Origin: Cylindrotheca closterium
Taxonomy: Eukaryota; Bacillariophyta; Bacillariophyceae; Bacillariales; Bacillariaceae
Assembly (NCBI GenBank): GCA_933822405.4
Contig: CAKOGP040001112.1
Coordinates: forward strand, 396,865 to 460,864
Length of the DNA: 64,000 nt
Direction of reading: 5' to 3'
Below are positions 56,251 to 64,000 of this stretch, piece by piece. Made by a program: the position numbers and the translations under genes. Position 1 is the first letter of the stretch. Each line of letters begins with the position of its first letter. A model generated the notes under the pieces. That model saw only the letters and a program-made list of their open reading frames with translations, was not told the origin of the DNA and did no database searches.

Positions 56251-57075
56251 ATGCTTGATATCCTTACAGCACTCGTAATATCCCTTGTGCTTTACGATCC
56301 AGCAGCTCGAATCCCAAAGGTATTTGCTTATAGTCAGATTACAAGTACAGTAAGAAAAGGTCAACAGTCTGAAATTCAGGACAAAATGGACTCGAAGGAT
56401 GATTGGATCACCATCCTGGGATTTGGTTCCCTTCTGTCGGAACGGTCCTCAAGAACAACCTTTCCCGATCTCAAAAATTTCCGGCTGGGCCGAGTGAAGA
56501 ATTACCGAAGGGTTTTTGGCCATCCAGCCTCCATCTTTTTCCAACGTGGAATTGCCAACCTTGAAACAAAAGAAATGTCGTCACTCTCCACAGAATATTT
56601 GGAGGGTCACCCAGGGTTCATTTGCTCTGTATTTGAAGTCCCTAATGATGATATGATGGAAAATGGTCTTCCTAGCCCTGCCTTTTTGGAACGTGAAGAA
56701 GAATTTGATATAATCGAGGTTCCCTATGAGGAATCCGATGGGAAAGTAGTTAACAAAGGAATTCTTTGTGCTGCCGGAACCGATTCCATCTACTTGAAAC
56801 GTTGGGGACAAAAACGTTTCGAAGCCAATTACAAAAAATATGGTGTAGAGAAAATATGGGGTTGGGAGCGAGACTCGGGTCTTCGGCCATGTGCAGTCTA
56901 CCTCCGTCACTGCTATCTGGCGTCCAAATCCATGGGAGACACTTGCTTGGATTCATTTCTAGACGAGACGGTACTAGTCGATAGAAAGACAACTGTCAGA
57001 GAATATTTGAAAGAAAATCCACAAGTATTGGAAACAGAGCCTCCTCCCAGTTTAGTTGGTAGATACTCCGGTTAA
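56251..57075 (+). CDS. Gamma-glutamylcyclotransferase-like protein
   Basis: A 274-residue protein with the GGCT/AIG2-like opening ITILGFGSLLSERSSRTTFP and the strand-rich core (FRLGRVKNYRRVFGHPAS). The GFGSLL segment stands for the YGSNL substrate loop of the fold. The catalytic Glu may be one of those in FLEREEEFDIIEVPYEE; this is a guess. GGCT enzymes release 5-oxoproline from gamma-glutamyl compounds such as glutathione products. Here activity is not assured, as the loop differs. A hydrophobic N-terminus (MLDILTALVISLVLYDPAA) suggests a signal peptide. ATG 56251 is preferred over an upstream TTG. Confidence 0.7.
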   Translation: MLDILTALVISLVLYDPAARIPKVFAYSQITSTVRKGQQSEIQDKMDSKDDWITILGFGSLLSERSSRTTFPDLKNFRLGRVKNYRRVFGHPASIFFQRGIANLETKEMSSLSTEYLEGHPGFICSVFEVPNDDMMENGLPSPAFLEREEEFDIIEVPYEESDGKVVNKGILCAAGTDSIYLKRWGQKRFEANYKKYGVEKIWGWERDSGLRPCAVYLRHCYLASKSMGDTCLDSFLDETVLVDRKTTVREYLKENPQVLETEPPPSLVGRYSG

Positions 57076-57289
57076 TATTCCCATTCTAAAATAATTAGAA
57101 TTATACTGCGTTTGCTTTACAGTTCAACTTGATGTTGTTGTTGTTGGTCGAAATACGACCCAATCTGATTTCTTGTCCTTAGCACAATTGGCTTAGTTTT
57201 GCACCAATATGCTTGTGTATCTTTTCCGTTTGCTCTATCAGATTTGACCAGGCTTCGATGGCAGTGTATATACAAGAAATATCAAGTTT

Positions 57290-57790
57290 CTAAATGCCAT
57301 ATTTCATCTTCATGACCAACAAACCCTGTTGCCCCAAGAGAATCTCGTTCAAGAATGTGAAAATAGCCAACCAAAATACGGGAGTGATATCAACGCCGAA
57401 TGCAGGAGGAACTACGCCCTTGACCAACCGAAGAAGTGGTTCTGTGGGCCATGCTACGAAAATCCATGGGACTTTATTCAAATTGGTTTCAGGGTACCAT
57501 GACGCTACCACTCGGCAAAGCATTGCAAAAGAAAGAAAATTCAAAAATGGACCAAGCAAAAGTGCGGTAGGTTGCACCCAAGCTTCAGTTTCGGCAAGAA
57601 GCATTCCCGATGATGCCGCAGCGGTGGAGAGCGAGTGCGAAGCTTCAGTGATGGCCGACACATCCATGGAAAGGTCCTGTGAGAACACACTCTTGCTGGA
57701 AGACAAGCTCAAAGGACTTCTTTGCACAAAACACGTTGCTCGCTGTGCTAGGAGGATCATTATCATGGATACAAGTTGGAAGGACTTCAT
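57290..57790 (-). CDS. Plastid-targeted YggT/YlmG-family membrane protein
   Basis: A 166-residue protein with a signal peptide (MKSFQLVSMIMILLAQRA) and a TCFV motif at the presumed cleavage point, compatible with plastid import. Two hydrophobic segments in the mature part (ALLLGPFLNFLSFAMLCRVV and DITPVFWLAIFTFLNEIL) flank SWYPETNLNKVPWIFVAWP and TEPLLRLVKGVVPP, the YggT signature. Plant and algal members act in thylakoid or nucleoid organisation and in cytochrome b6f haem attachment (CCB3); which role applies is unknown. Divergent from the DUF1499 gene across 227 bases. Confidence 0.9.
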   Translation of the reverse strand: MKSFQLVSMIMILLAQRATCFVQRSPLSLSSSKSVFSQDLSMDVSAITEASHSLSTAAASSGMLLAETEAWVQPTALLLGPFLNFLSFAMLCRVVASWYPETNLNKVPWIFVAWPTEPLLRLVKGVVPPAFGVDITPVFWLAIFTFLNEILLGQQGLLVMKMKYGI

Positions 57791-58017
57791 CGTTGGGTAG
57801 TGTGTTGTTGTTGTTTGATGTGATGTGAGTGACCCGTTGCGATGATGGATTTCTGCCTGACGTTGTGAGTGAAATTGACAGATCGGACTAAAACCGTCCG
57901 CCCTGTGTTCGCGGGTACGTCAGCTCTGACAAAACACCTTCCCTTTGATGGATCTTCCAACCAACTCATTTACAGTAGGTTTGCCTTACAACCGCCCATT
58001 GGAAGAATCGATCTAAT

Positions 58018-58833
58018 ATGAAGCTCTTGGAACTCTCATTTCTGATACTGGTGGCCCAGACAGGAGCATTCAGTCACTCCCAATTTTCACAGTATACAAC
58101 CACTCCCCTTTCTTTGAGTACGAATGATGGTGACAACGACCAGCAACAACCCACGCAACCCCTATTATATTCCCGTCAATCTTGGTTCCAAGCCGCTGCC
58201 ATGGCCTCGGTCATGATTGCAGGACCCAATATGGCGTTTGCCGACGAGGAAATAACTACTTCATTGACTCCTCCTCCTCCTCCTTCACCAGCACTCGCCG
58301 CCGCCAAGACCAAAACGATTGAAAAATGCAGTACGTCCAGCAAATATCCTTGTGTTTCCACTTCCAATGTCAAGAATTTGGATTTGTACTTGCCCCCCTG
58401 GACGTATGATCCCTCTCAGTACAGTTCAGTTGAAGTATTGGCCCGCATCAAGGGTGCTCTCATGACGGACCCCACCTGCCAAATTCTTCCACCGGCAAAT
58501 GACGAGGAAGCCAAATATTATCTAAAAGCCCAAGTCAAAAGAAGCGATTTGTTTTGGACCATTGACGAAGTGGAATTTTTGGTAGACGAAGAAAAGCAAG
58601 TAGTATTTTTCCGCTCCTTGGCGACCTCCTCTGACTTTAATGACTTTGGCACCAACAAGAAACGCCTCGAAGATATTCGGAAAAAGGCAGGAATCTTTGG
58701 TGTCATGGGAGAGAGCTTGAATTCTGCCGATTCCGTGTCGGATTCCGAACGAGGCTATGGTCCATTGGGACAGCTAAAAGCCTTTTATGGTCTCCAATCC
58801 GGTGGAGGCTTCGAGGATGTCTTGTCGGAATAA
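58018..58833 (+). CDS. DUF1499 protein, probably thylakoid lumen
   Basis: A 271-residue protein with a tripartite leader. An ER signal peptide (MKLLELSFLILVAQTG) precedes AFSHSQ, the plastid motif. A transit-like segment follows, then a second hydrophobic signal (SWFQAAAMASVMIAGPNMAF) ends in AFA|DEE, the thylakoid-processing pattern. After a Pro-rich linker comes a DUF1499 domain (about 130-250): SVEVLARIKGALMTDPTCQI, YYLKAQVKRSDLFWTIDEVE, VFFRSLATSSDFNDFGTNKK. DUF1499 proteins have no assigned reaction. A paired or dual arginine is not seen before the second signal, so Sec or spontaneous import is as likely as Tat. Confidence 0.88.
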   Translation: MKLLELSFLILVAQTGAFSHSQFSQYTTTPLSLSTNDGDNDQQQPTQPLLYSRQSWFQAAAMASVMIAGPNMAFADEEITTSLTPPPPPSPALAAAKTKTIEKCSTSSKYPCVSTSNVKNLDLYLPPWTYDPSQYSSVEVLARIKGALMTDPTCQILPPANDEEAKYYLKAQVKRSDLFWTIDEVEFLVDEEKQVVFFRSLATSSDFNDFGTNKKRLEDIRKKAGIFGVMGESLNSADSVSDSERGYGPLGQLKAFYGLQSGGGFEDVLSE

Positions 58834-58907
58834 AGAAAAGAAGAATGTTACTAGAATAGACGATGAATGCTGATGATTGAGGAGGTAGTTCTTATTTGTT
58901 TATCGAG

Positions 58908-60404
58908 CTAGCTAGTTGTTGATATCTTGTGCTTGCAAATGGGACAAGATCCATTGGTTCGCAACCACTTTTGTGCACACTCCTTGTGAAACCCATGCAA
59001 ACATGGCAAAGTCATGCGTGTCTCGTCCTTTTGGAAATCCTCCAAGCAAATCAAACACTCTCTCGAAACTTCCGGGAGTTCCTTTTCTGGGTCCTCAATT
59101 TTTTTGCAAGGCAATGCTCGAATGTCACCATCGGAAGCTCCCATGTTGTCATTGCCATTTCCAAAGGCTTGCAAAAGTTCGTCGTAATTCATGTTATCCG
59201 GATTGGGCATCCCTGCACCACCAGCGCCGCCGCCACGACGTCCCTCTTGGAGGTAGGAATGCACCAGCATGCTCAAGAGAGGATCAGTCATGCCGTCACC
59301 ACTTCTTCGTGTCGTTGAAGAACGGGTAGTGGGTCGTAGAATCCTCGTCGTGGAAGCCCCAGCTTGGACCACAGTGGTACTGGCACCTGTCAATGGATCC
59401 CGTTCTTCAAAGACTCGATAGCTCGCTCTTGGTCTGGCACGCCGACGAGTTGGACGGGGCGCAATATCATCAATAGTGTTGTTGTTGTTATTATCATCGT
59501 CATACGAATTGGTGAAATCCGCCGCTGTATTCATGGAAGGATATCCGGCGAGTCCCATTGCAGCCGACGACCGCGCCGCCGCCATTTCCTCTTGGGCTGA
59601 AACTTGTTGTTGTTGTCGTCGTCGTCGTTGCCGTTGGTACGCTGGTGAGGAAGGTGAATGCAAGACTTCGTGTAAAAAGGCTCCACTGACCGCACCCGTC
59701 ATGGCACCTTCGGCCGCTGAAGACAGGACGGGTCGTCCATTCATAAAGGATCCGGCAGCTCCCATCATGCCACCCAAGAGAGCTCCGCCAAACATCGCAG
59801 CGCCTCCTTGTGAGGCATTGTTGGCATGGGCATTATTGCGATTTGATGTGGCTGCTGTTCCTGCTGCTGCAAAAGGACTTCCGTAGTGCGTTTGAGAATA
59901 ACTAAAACCAGGAGGATCGTCCGAAATGAGTTGATCTCGAAAGGAAGCGTCGGGTGGTCGGGCAATGTGTGGATTGCGGTATTGACAGGCATCGCAAATA
60001 TTGCGAGTTGTAGGATTGAGCAGTGTACATTGAGGACAGGCCCATCCGTTGTCGTCAGTCGTAGCAGTAGTTGGTGCCGAAGCTACATTTGCCACTGGAG
60101 GAGGAGAATCCACCAGGTCAATGACAGCTGGTCCTCGTGCTGTTTGGGAACCAATCCGTCGTCTTCTGCGGCGTTGAGAGATATTGCCAGGAGAGTTGGA
60201 AGCTACATGATTGTGATCACGGACACGACTGGGAATTTTGCGGTCATCATTGTCAGAATAATCGGAATCATCGGAATCATCGTCCAATTCAATAATGTCT
60301 TGAGGATGTCTATTATTGTGGTCGTTTAAATCACTGTCAATCTCCATGGGATCTACTTGTTCACCAGTTTCCCCGGATCGTTGTTGTTGGTGTTGCGATG
60401 ACAT
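58908..60404 (-). CDS. RING-H2 protein with RanBP2 zinc finger and SIM-like motifs
   Basis: Putative E3 ligase of 498 residues from ATG 60404 (MSSQHQQQRSGETGEQVDPM). Residues 36-50 read DIIELDDDSDDSDYS and 94-100 VIDLVDS, both like SUMO-interaction motifs with adjacent acids. A RanBP2-type finger follows at 121-144 (WACPQC...ICDACQYRN). A glycine-rich hydrophobic stretch (GGALLGGMMGAAGSF) lies in the middle. The C-terminal RING-H2 finger (about 450-491) reads CLICLEDFQKDE...CLHGFHKECAQKWL...CPIC. The frame is open for 98 further codons upstream, but those come from a GAGTT repeat and low-complexity sequence. Function as an E3 is inferred from the RING; SUMO targeting is hypothetical. Confidence 0.85.
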   Translation of the reverse strand: MSSQHQQQRSGETGEQVDPMEIDSDLNDHNNRHPQDIIELDDDSDDSDYSDNDDRKIPSRVRDHNHVASNSPGNISQRRRRRRIGSQTARGPAVIDLVDSPPPVANVASAPTTATTDDNGWACPQCTLLNPTTRNICDACQYRNPHIARPPDASFRDQLISDDPPGFSYSQTHYGSPFAAAGTAATSNRNNAHANNASQGGAAMFGGALLGGMMGAAGSFMNGRPVLSSAAEGAMTGAVSGAFLHEVLHSPSSPAYQRQRRRRQQQQVSAQEEMAAARSSAAMGLAGYPSMNTAADFTNSYDDDNNNNNTIDDIAPRPTRRRARPRASYRVFEERDPLTGASTTVVQAGASTTRILRPTTRSSTTRRSGDGMTDPLLSMLVHSYLQEGRRGGGAGGAGMPNPDNMNYDELLQAFGNGNDNMGASDGDIRALPCKKIEDPEKELPEVSRECLICLEDFQKDETRMTLPCLHGFHKECAQKWLRTNGSCPICKHKISTTS

Positions 60405-61155
60405 TGTTGTTTTGTCGTTGCAAGAGTTGAGTTGAGTTGAGTTGAGTTGGGTTGTTGTGAACGATCCGTCTGTGTAGCCGTGACTGGTTTCGTTTTCAAA
60501 TAAATTTGGGTTTCGTGCACGCGTTGAGGAACACTTTTTGAATATGTGACTTTCTTTTTGCGACGGTACAGTACAGTAGGTAGTTTGAAACAGAGATCCA
60601 CGTGTCGTTCGGTTGTGAATCTTGCTATTAATGGTGATGATTCCAAACAGGGATCTACTGTCAACATTGAAGGTTTCACCTCTTCGAAGTTCGAACATGC
60701 AAACATTTTGTGCTGGCTTGCTGATTCATTCAGTCGTGAGACATGCAGTCGTGGATGTGGTCTGGGTGTCGTCCATCCGTTCGTTTCTCTCTCAGCGCCA
60801 AATTCCAAGTCTTTCGGAGAACCCCCTCGAACGAAGCCAAATGCACAAAAGTTTTGATGATTTGACTTCGTTGGGAGAAACTTTGTGCCACTGATATTTC
60901 GGCGCCATCAAATGAGAGATCAATTGACTGCACTGTGCGACGTAACTGTTTTTTTCACAACAAAAAGGATCCGTCTAAAAAGCCAAATCACTCCGAAATT
61001 GGGATTGACAGGCTAGCGAAATACCACAAAAAATCGCGACATTTAACGATCAAGTCGTTGACCATAATTGGAAAGTGACAAATTGGCCCCGATGTGGCGT
61101 CCTTGAACAAGGAGAATTATTACTCTGATCTTTTGGCCGAACTTCGGAGGTCAGC
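60405..61155. other. Intergenic, RING gene promoter
   Basis: Upstream of the RING/RanBP2 gene. It contains a GAGTT run at 60424-60449. Open frames on both strands lack any family resemblance. Confidence 0.5.
60424..60449. repeat. GAGTT pentanucleotide microsatellite
   Basis: About five GAGTT units immediately upstream of the RING/RanBP2 start codon, in the presumed 5' leader. Confidence 0.9.
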
Positions 61156-61533
61156 ATGGCCACAAACCTCACTCATTCTGTTCATAAATTCAATCGACCA
61201 ATCTTTTTGTTACTATACATCTACATCATACTAAACATCATGTTCCCAGCCAAGCCCGTCTCCTGGAATAAGCATCCCATGCACTTCAACCCTCTGTTGA
61301 AGATGAGTTGCCATGTAGCTCGAATTTCGGTTCTGAAAAGCAAAAGCAGCAACCACAAGAAGGTGGCTCCCCACGGCGCGATGCCAACCGAGGCCTCGAA
61401 TCGCCGTGCGGAAATGGCAACCATGTTGGATCAAGCAATTGCGATTTCCAGTAACTCACGCACAGAAATATCAAGCGCAGAGATGTCTGTCAACGACAAC
61501 TCAGGCACCGAATGGGAGGTTGAGGCAGTATAG
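61156..61533 (+). CDS. Small protein, hypothetical
   Basis: A 125-residue frame from ATG 61156 with one hydrophobic segment (FLLLYIYIILNIMF, about 17-30), a basic middle and a polar Ser/Glu-rich end (DNSGTEWEVEAV). No similarity recognised. It could be a signal-anchor protein or a chance frame; the antisense strand is also open here in three overlapping frames, which weakens the call. Confidence 0.3.
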   Translation: MATNLTHSVHKFNRPIFLLLYIYIILNIMFPAKPVSWNKHPMHFNPLLKMSCHVARISVLKSKSSNHKKVAPHGAMPTEASNRRAEMATMLDQAIAISSNSRTEISSAEMSVNDNSGTEWEVEAV

Positions 61534-62389
61534 ACGACGGCATGACCGATTGATTGATTGATTGATTGATTGAAAGCAATCATTCATTCATTCATTGGCC
61601 CAGCTCCTGCGCCATTCATTCTCTCAAGATTTACCAGCACGATCACCACTGCTGAAACGACCAGCGAGCAGGAAAGGACACAATCTATGAAAACGAATCA
61701 TCGTTCGATATTGGTTTTCTACGGCCAGAACTTGCCAAGCCTAGCTACCTAGCTAGCTACTACTGGCTATGATCAAATACCCATGACTACTCTATTTCGA
61801 CAGATGTGTGAAACAGTATAATAAGATAAAGAACATCTTTTTATAACGCATACTTTTCAACATGATACATCAAGTTTTTCAAGATTTGACCGGCGAACAC
61901 GACTCTGCTTGGCCTCCCGCAACCTAAAGCGTATAACTGGCACAGTCTTGTTGCTCTTCGTCTCTACTTGGGTCACTTTTGATGGAATATCCCTACTACA
62001 GTAATCCAAATCTATCGGTCCTACAATTACGAGCTAAAACTACTCAGTTTTACTCTATATATCCAGCAAGTTCTTCTTCTAGTCAAGTTCTACATAGTAG
62101 TACAGGCCCAATCTTGCTACGACTGCATTCCTTCTGCTCAATACTTCGTTATCTGGTCAGTACTATACTTCTTGAAGGCATTCGCATACCAGATTCCTAC
62201 GATGTCTTATGTTCGCTACCAGGTACTACGATATACGATACCAGGTACTCGTACTTCTCCATTTGTCCCAACATTCTCCATTCTCCAAATAATATTCTTC
62301 TTTTCAAGACGCTCATTTCCTTGAGGCCATGGATTGCATCCATACCTTCCTGCGATGATGATCGGATCTTGTCCCTGTCCGAAAATCTA
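61534..62389. other. Intergenic with GATT and CATT runs
   Basis: About 850 bases 3' of the minus-strand gene at 62390. It contains GATT units at 61548-61573, CATT units at 61581-61596 and repeated TACCAGGTAC words at 62217-62226 and 62239-62248. No gene is supported. Confidence 0.5.
61548..61596. repeat. GATT and CATT tetranucleotide runs
   Basis: A run of about six GATT units at 61548-61573 is followed after 8 bases by four CATT units at 61581-61596. Confidence 0.9.
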
Positions 62390-63814
62390 CTAGGTTGCTC
62401 CCTTTTCTTCCATTTCCTCGGCCTGATACAATTCAAATTCGATCCGTTCTTTTAGTTTGGGATGTGTCCAGTTGTAAGTAAATCGTTCATAGAAGTTGGG
62501 ATGCCGATTCCGTAATCCCCAATTGTCGACGTGGTACAGGCGGACTTTTGGCACATCTCCCAAGAGGCCCGCCCAAAAGACAAAGGTCGACCGAGCATTC
62601 CCTACCAATTCCTTCTTGGATTCTTTCAAGAAGCAAAAGTCCGCCACTGCCGATTGGTCTTCCACCAAATAGGCTTGGACTCCTTCTTGTTCCAAGGCTT
62701 CCACTTGATCACGAGCCACTTGATTTGGGATGCGTGTGGTAATTCCGACTTTTGCTTTTGTTGCTTCCTTCTTCAAGTGTCCAAATAGTTCCTTGGCCGT
62801 CTTTTGCGGAGACAGTTCTGCAAATCCCATATCGTAGGCTCGGGTTCGGGGTAACTCGGATTGGTAATTGCGGTAGTGAAAGACGTATTCGTTGGGTTCG
62901 GGAAGTCGATTGCAACATTTGACATTGTCAAAAGTCATGATATCGCGAATTTGTGTATAATACTTGTTGATGAGGGGAAATGCATCCAATGTTTGCGAAA
63001 GCATAAAAGGCAATCGAATTGGACCTTTGGAGTCATCCTGCTTTGGACGCTTGGAATCTTTTAGAAGCTTCTTGGCCAGATATGCCAACCCTGTCTCAAT
63101 TTCGGTCTGGTTGTGAGCGTTGACATGACCTGTCAAGTAGTCATATCGATCCTTCCCTAGCCAATCGTCTTGCTTTTGTGCTTGTTCCTTGTAGTGTGGA
63201 GTATTGCCTTCTGAAAAATCCCAGTCAGCCAACTTGGGGAAGCACTGCTGAATGTTGCTCCGGGCCGACTTCCATTTCGGTTTTGGAGCTCGATTGTTGG
63301 GGCCCACATGGTGACGTAGTACCAAGTTGCAATCAATGTTGTACAAATCTTTTGCCAATTGCTGTAGACCGATGCCATGGGCAATGTGCATGAGATTGTT
63401 GGCCATTTCTCCCGACAAGGCAATCACGATGGTGGCTTTGTCCGTATATTCATGTTTAGTCTCAAGCTGTGTTGGGTCTTTTTCAGCGGGAGATTTGGTA
63501 GATGATGATGATGGTGGAGATGTTTCTGGCGGCAAAGTTGGTGTCAGTCTTGGTGATGTAGGCGGATCTCTTTGCGGTATCTCAGCTGCGTACGCGACAG
63601 ATTGGTCGTGACTTTGCTTAGTATCGCTTGAGGATTGATCCCTCGCATCGATTTCCTCAAGTTGAGTGTAACCACTAGTGCCAGATTTCCAATTGTGCTG
63701 TGATCGTGACGGTAGAAGCACATCAAGATTGCCACTTTGTATGTACGCAAATGTCAGCACAAGTAAGCTTAGGATGAGCGCTATGTAGCGCGTTGATGTT
63801 GATTTCTGTCTCAT
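62390..63814 (-). CDS. Type II Golgi membrane protein, fucosyltransferase-like
   Basis: A 474-residue protein with a short cytosolic Arg/Lys end (MRQKSTSTRY), one signal anchor (IALILSLLVLTFAYIQ) and a Ser/Pro/Thr-rich stem (to about 125): the layout of Golgi glycosyltransferases. The lumenal domain starts IVIALSGEMANNLMHIAHG and GIGLQQLAKDLYNIDCNLVL, resembling the nucleotide-binding opening of alpha-1,2/O-fucosyltransferase folds. Near the end comes ELVGNARSTFVFWAGLLGD, again like those enzymes. Cys pairs (CCNRLPEP, DFCFL) may form disulfides. Donor GDP-fucose is inference only. Intronless; ATG 63814 is the first in frame. Confidence 0.72.
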   Translation of the reverse strand: MRQKSTSTRYIALILSLLVLTFAYIQSGNLDVLLPSRSQHNWKSGTSGYTQLEEIDARDQSSSDTKQSHDQSVAYAAEIPQRDPPTSPRLTPTLPPETSPPSSSSTKSPAEKDPTQLETKHEYTDKATIVIALSGEMANNLMHIAHGIGLQQLAKDLYNIDCNLVLRHHVGPNNRAPKPKWKSARSNIQQCFPKLADWDFSEGNTPHYKEQAQKQDDWLGKDRYDYLTGHVNAHNQTEIETGLAYLAKKLLKDSKRPKQDDSKGPIRLPFMLSQTLDAFPLINKYYTQIRDIMTFDNVKCCNRLPEPNEYVFHYRNYQSELPRTRAYDMGFAELSPQKTAKELFGHLKKEATKAKVGITTRIPNQVARDQVEALEQEGVQAYLVEDQSAVADFCFLKESKKELVGNARSTFVFWAGLLGDVPKVRLYHVDNWGLRNRHPNFYERFTYNWTHPKLKERIEFELYQAEEMEEKGAT

Positions 63815-64000
63815 TCTGCAGTCATGATATCAACTGCAATGAATTAGCCTGTAAGTAACTGGTGGATACTTGAACCGTTCAGTTTTGACAACCATTCATC
63901 GTTAGTCACATTGGAAAATTTCAAGTGAAGTTGTTCGTACTGTCAGCATTCAGGGGGATCTTTTGAACTTCAAACTTATGGGGACGGGGACTGTTTGGCC

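Noticed and set aside
61979..62455. 158-codon frame on plus
   Set aside because: Overlaps the end of the minus-strand Golgi protein gene and consists of low-complexity Ser/Leu/Ile sequence.

Overview
The window reads as nuclear DNA of a photosynthetic stramenopile, most likely a diatom. The evidence is of several kinds: (i) compact genes on both strands with short GT-AG introns (about 65-125 nt); (ii) bipartite plastid leaders, meaning an ER signal peptide followed by an Ala-x-Ala-Phe/Trp/Cys-Phe type cleavage motif, on an isoleucyl-tRNA synthetase, an F1-alpha-like protein, a YggT protein and a DUF1499 protein; (iii) a nuclear mitochondrial-type FtsZ; (iv) a BspA-like leucine-rich-repeat protein and a helicase-associated-domain protein, both families often expanded in diatoms. 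The species cannot be fixed from the sequence alone.

Layout. 0.2-13.1 kb: a twin CX9C protein, four coiled-coil proteins (three of which look paralogous), the BspA-type LRR protein and an EIPR1-like WD40 protein. 13.3-23.3 kb: plastid IleRS, a mitochondrial carrier, an HA-domain protein, two membrane proteins and a type I arginine methyltransferase. 24-31 kb: a GT4 glycosyltransferase, a degenerate plastid F1-alpha-like protein and PP1 phosphatase. 31-37 kb: a protein with a duplicated domain whose frame is broken by one TAA, a TLC-domain protein, an NR2C2AP-like protein and a protein with VATKSG repeats. 38-47.3 kb: a membrane-anchored Raf-like kinase, a PPPDE peptidase, an N-terminally extended GFAT and a CFA/coclaurine-type methyltransferase. 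47.5-64 kb: tandem secreted nucleases, two RING proteins (one with SUMO-interaction-like motifs), mitochondrial FtsZ, two glycosyltransferase-like proteins, a gamma-glutamylcyclotransferase-like protein, and a divergent pair of plastid-targeted genes.

There is no operon logic. Neighbours are mostly unrelated housekeeping or lineage-specific genes; only the coiled-coil cluster, the nuclease pair and the YggT/DUF1499 pair look related by position. Many genes needed intron removal to be read whole. I derived the splice sites by reading frame and family similarity, not from transcripts. No tRNA, rRNA, transposon, virus-derived gene, toxin gene or CRISPR array was recognised. The most unusual items are the plastid F1-alpha-like protein without a P-loop, the coiled-coil family, the duplicated-domain gene with a stop, and the SIM plus RING protein.
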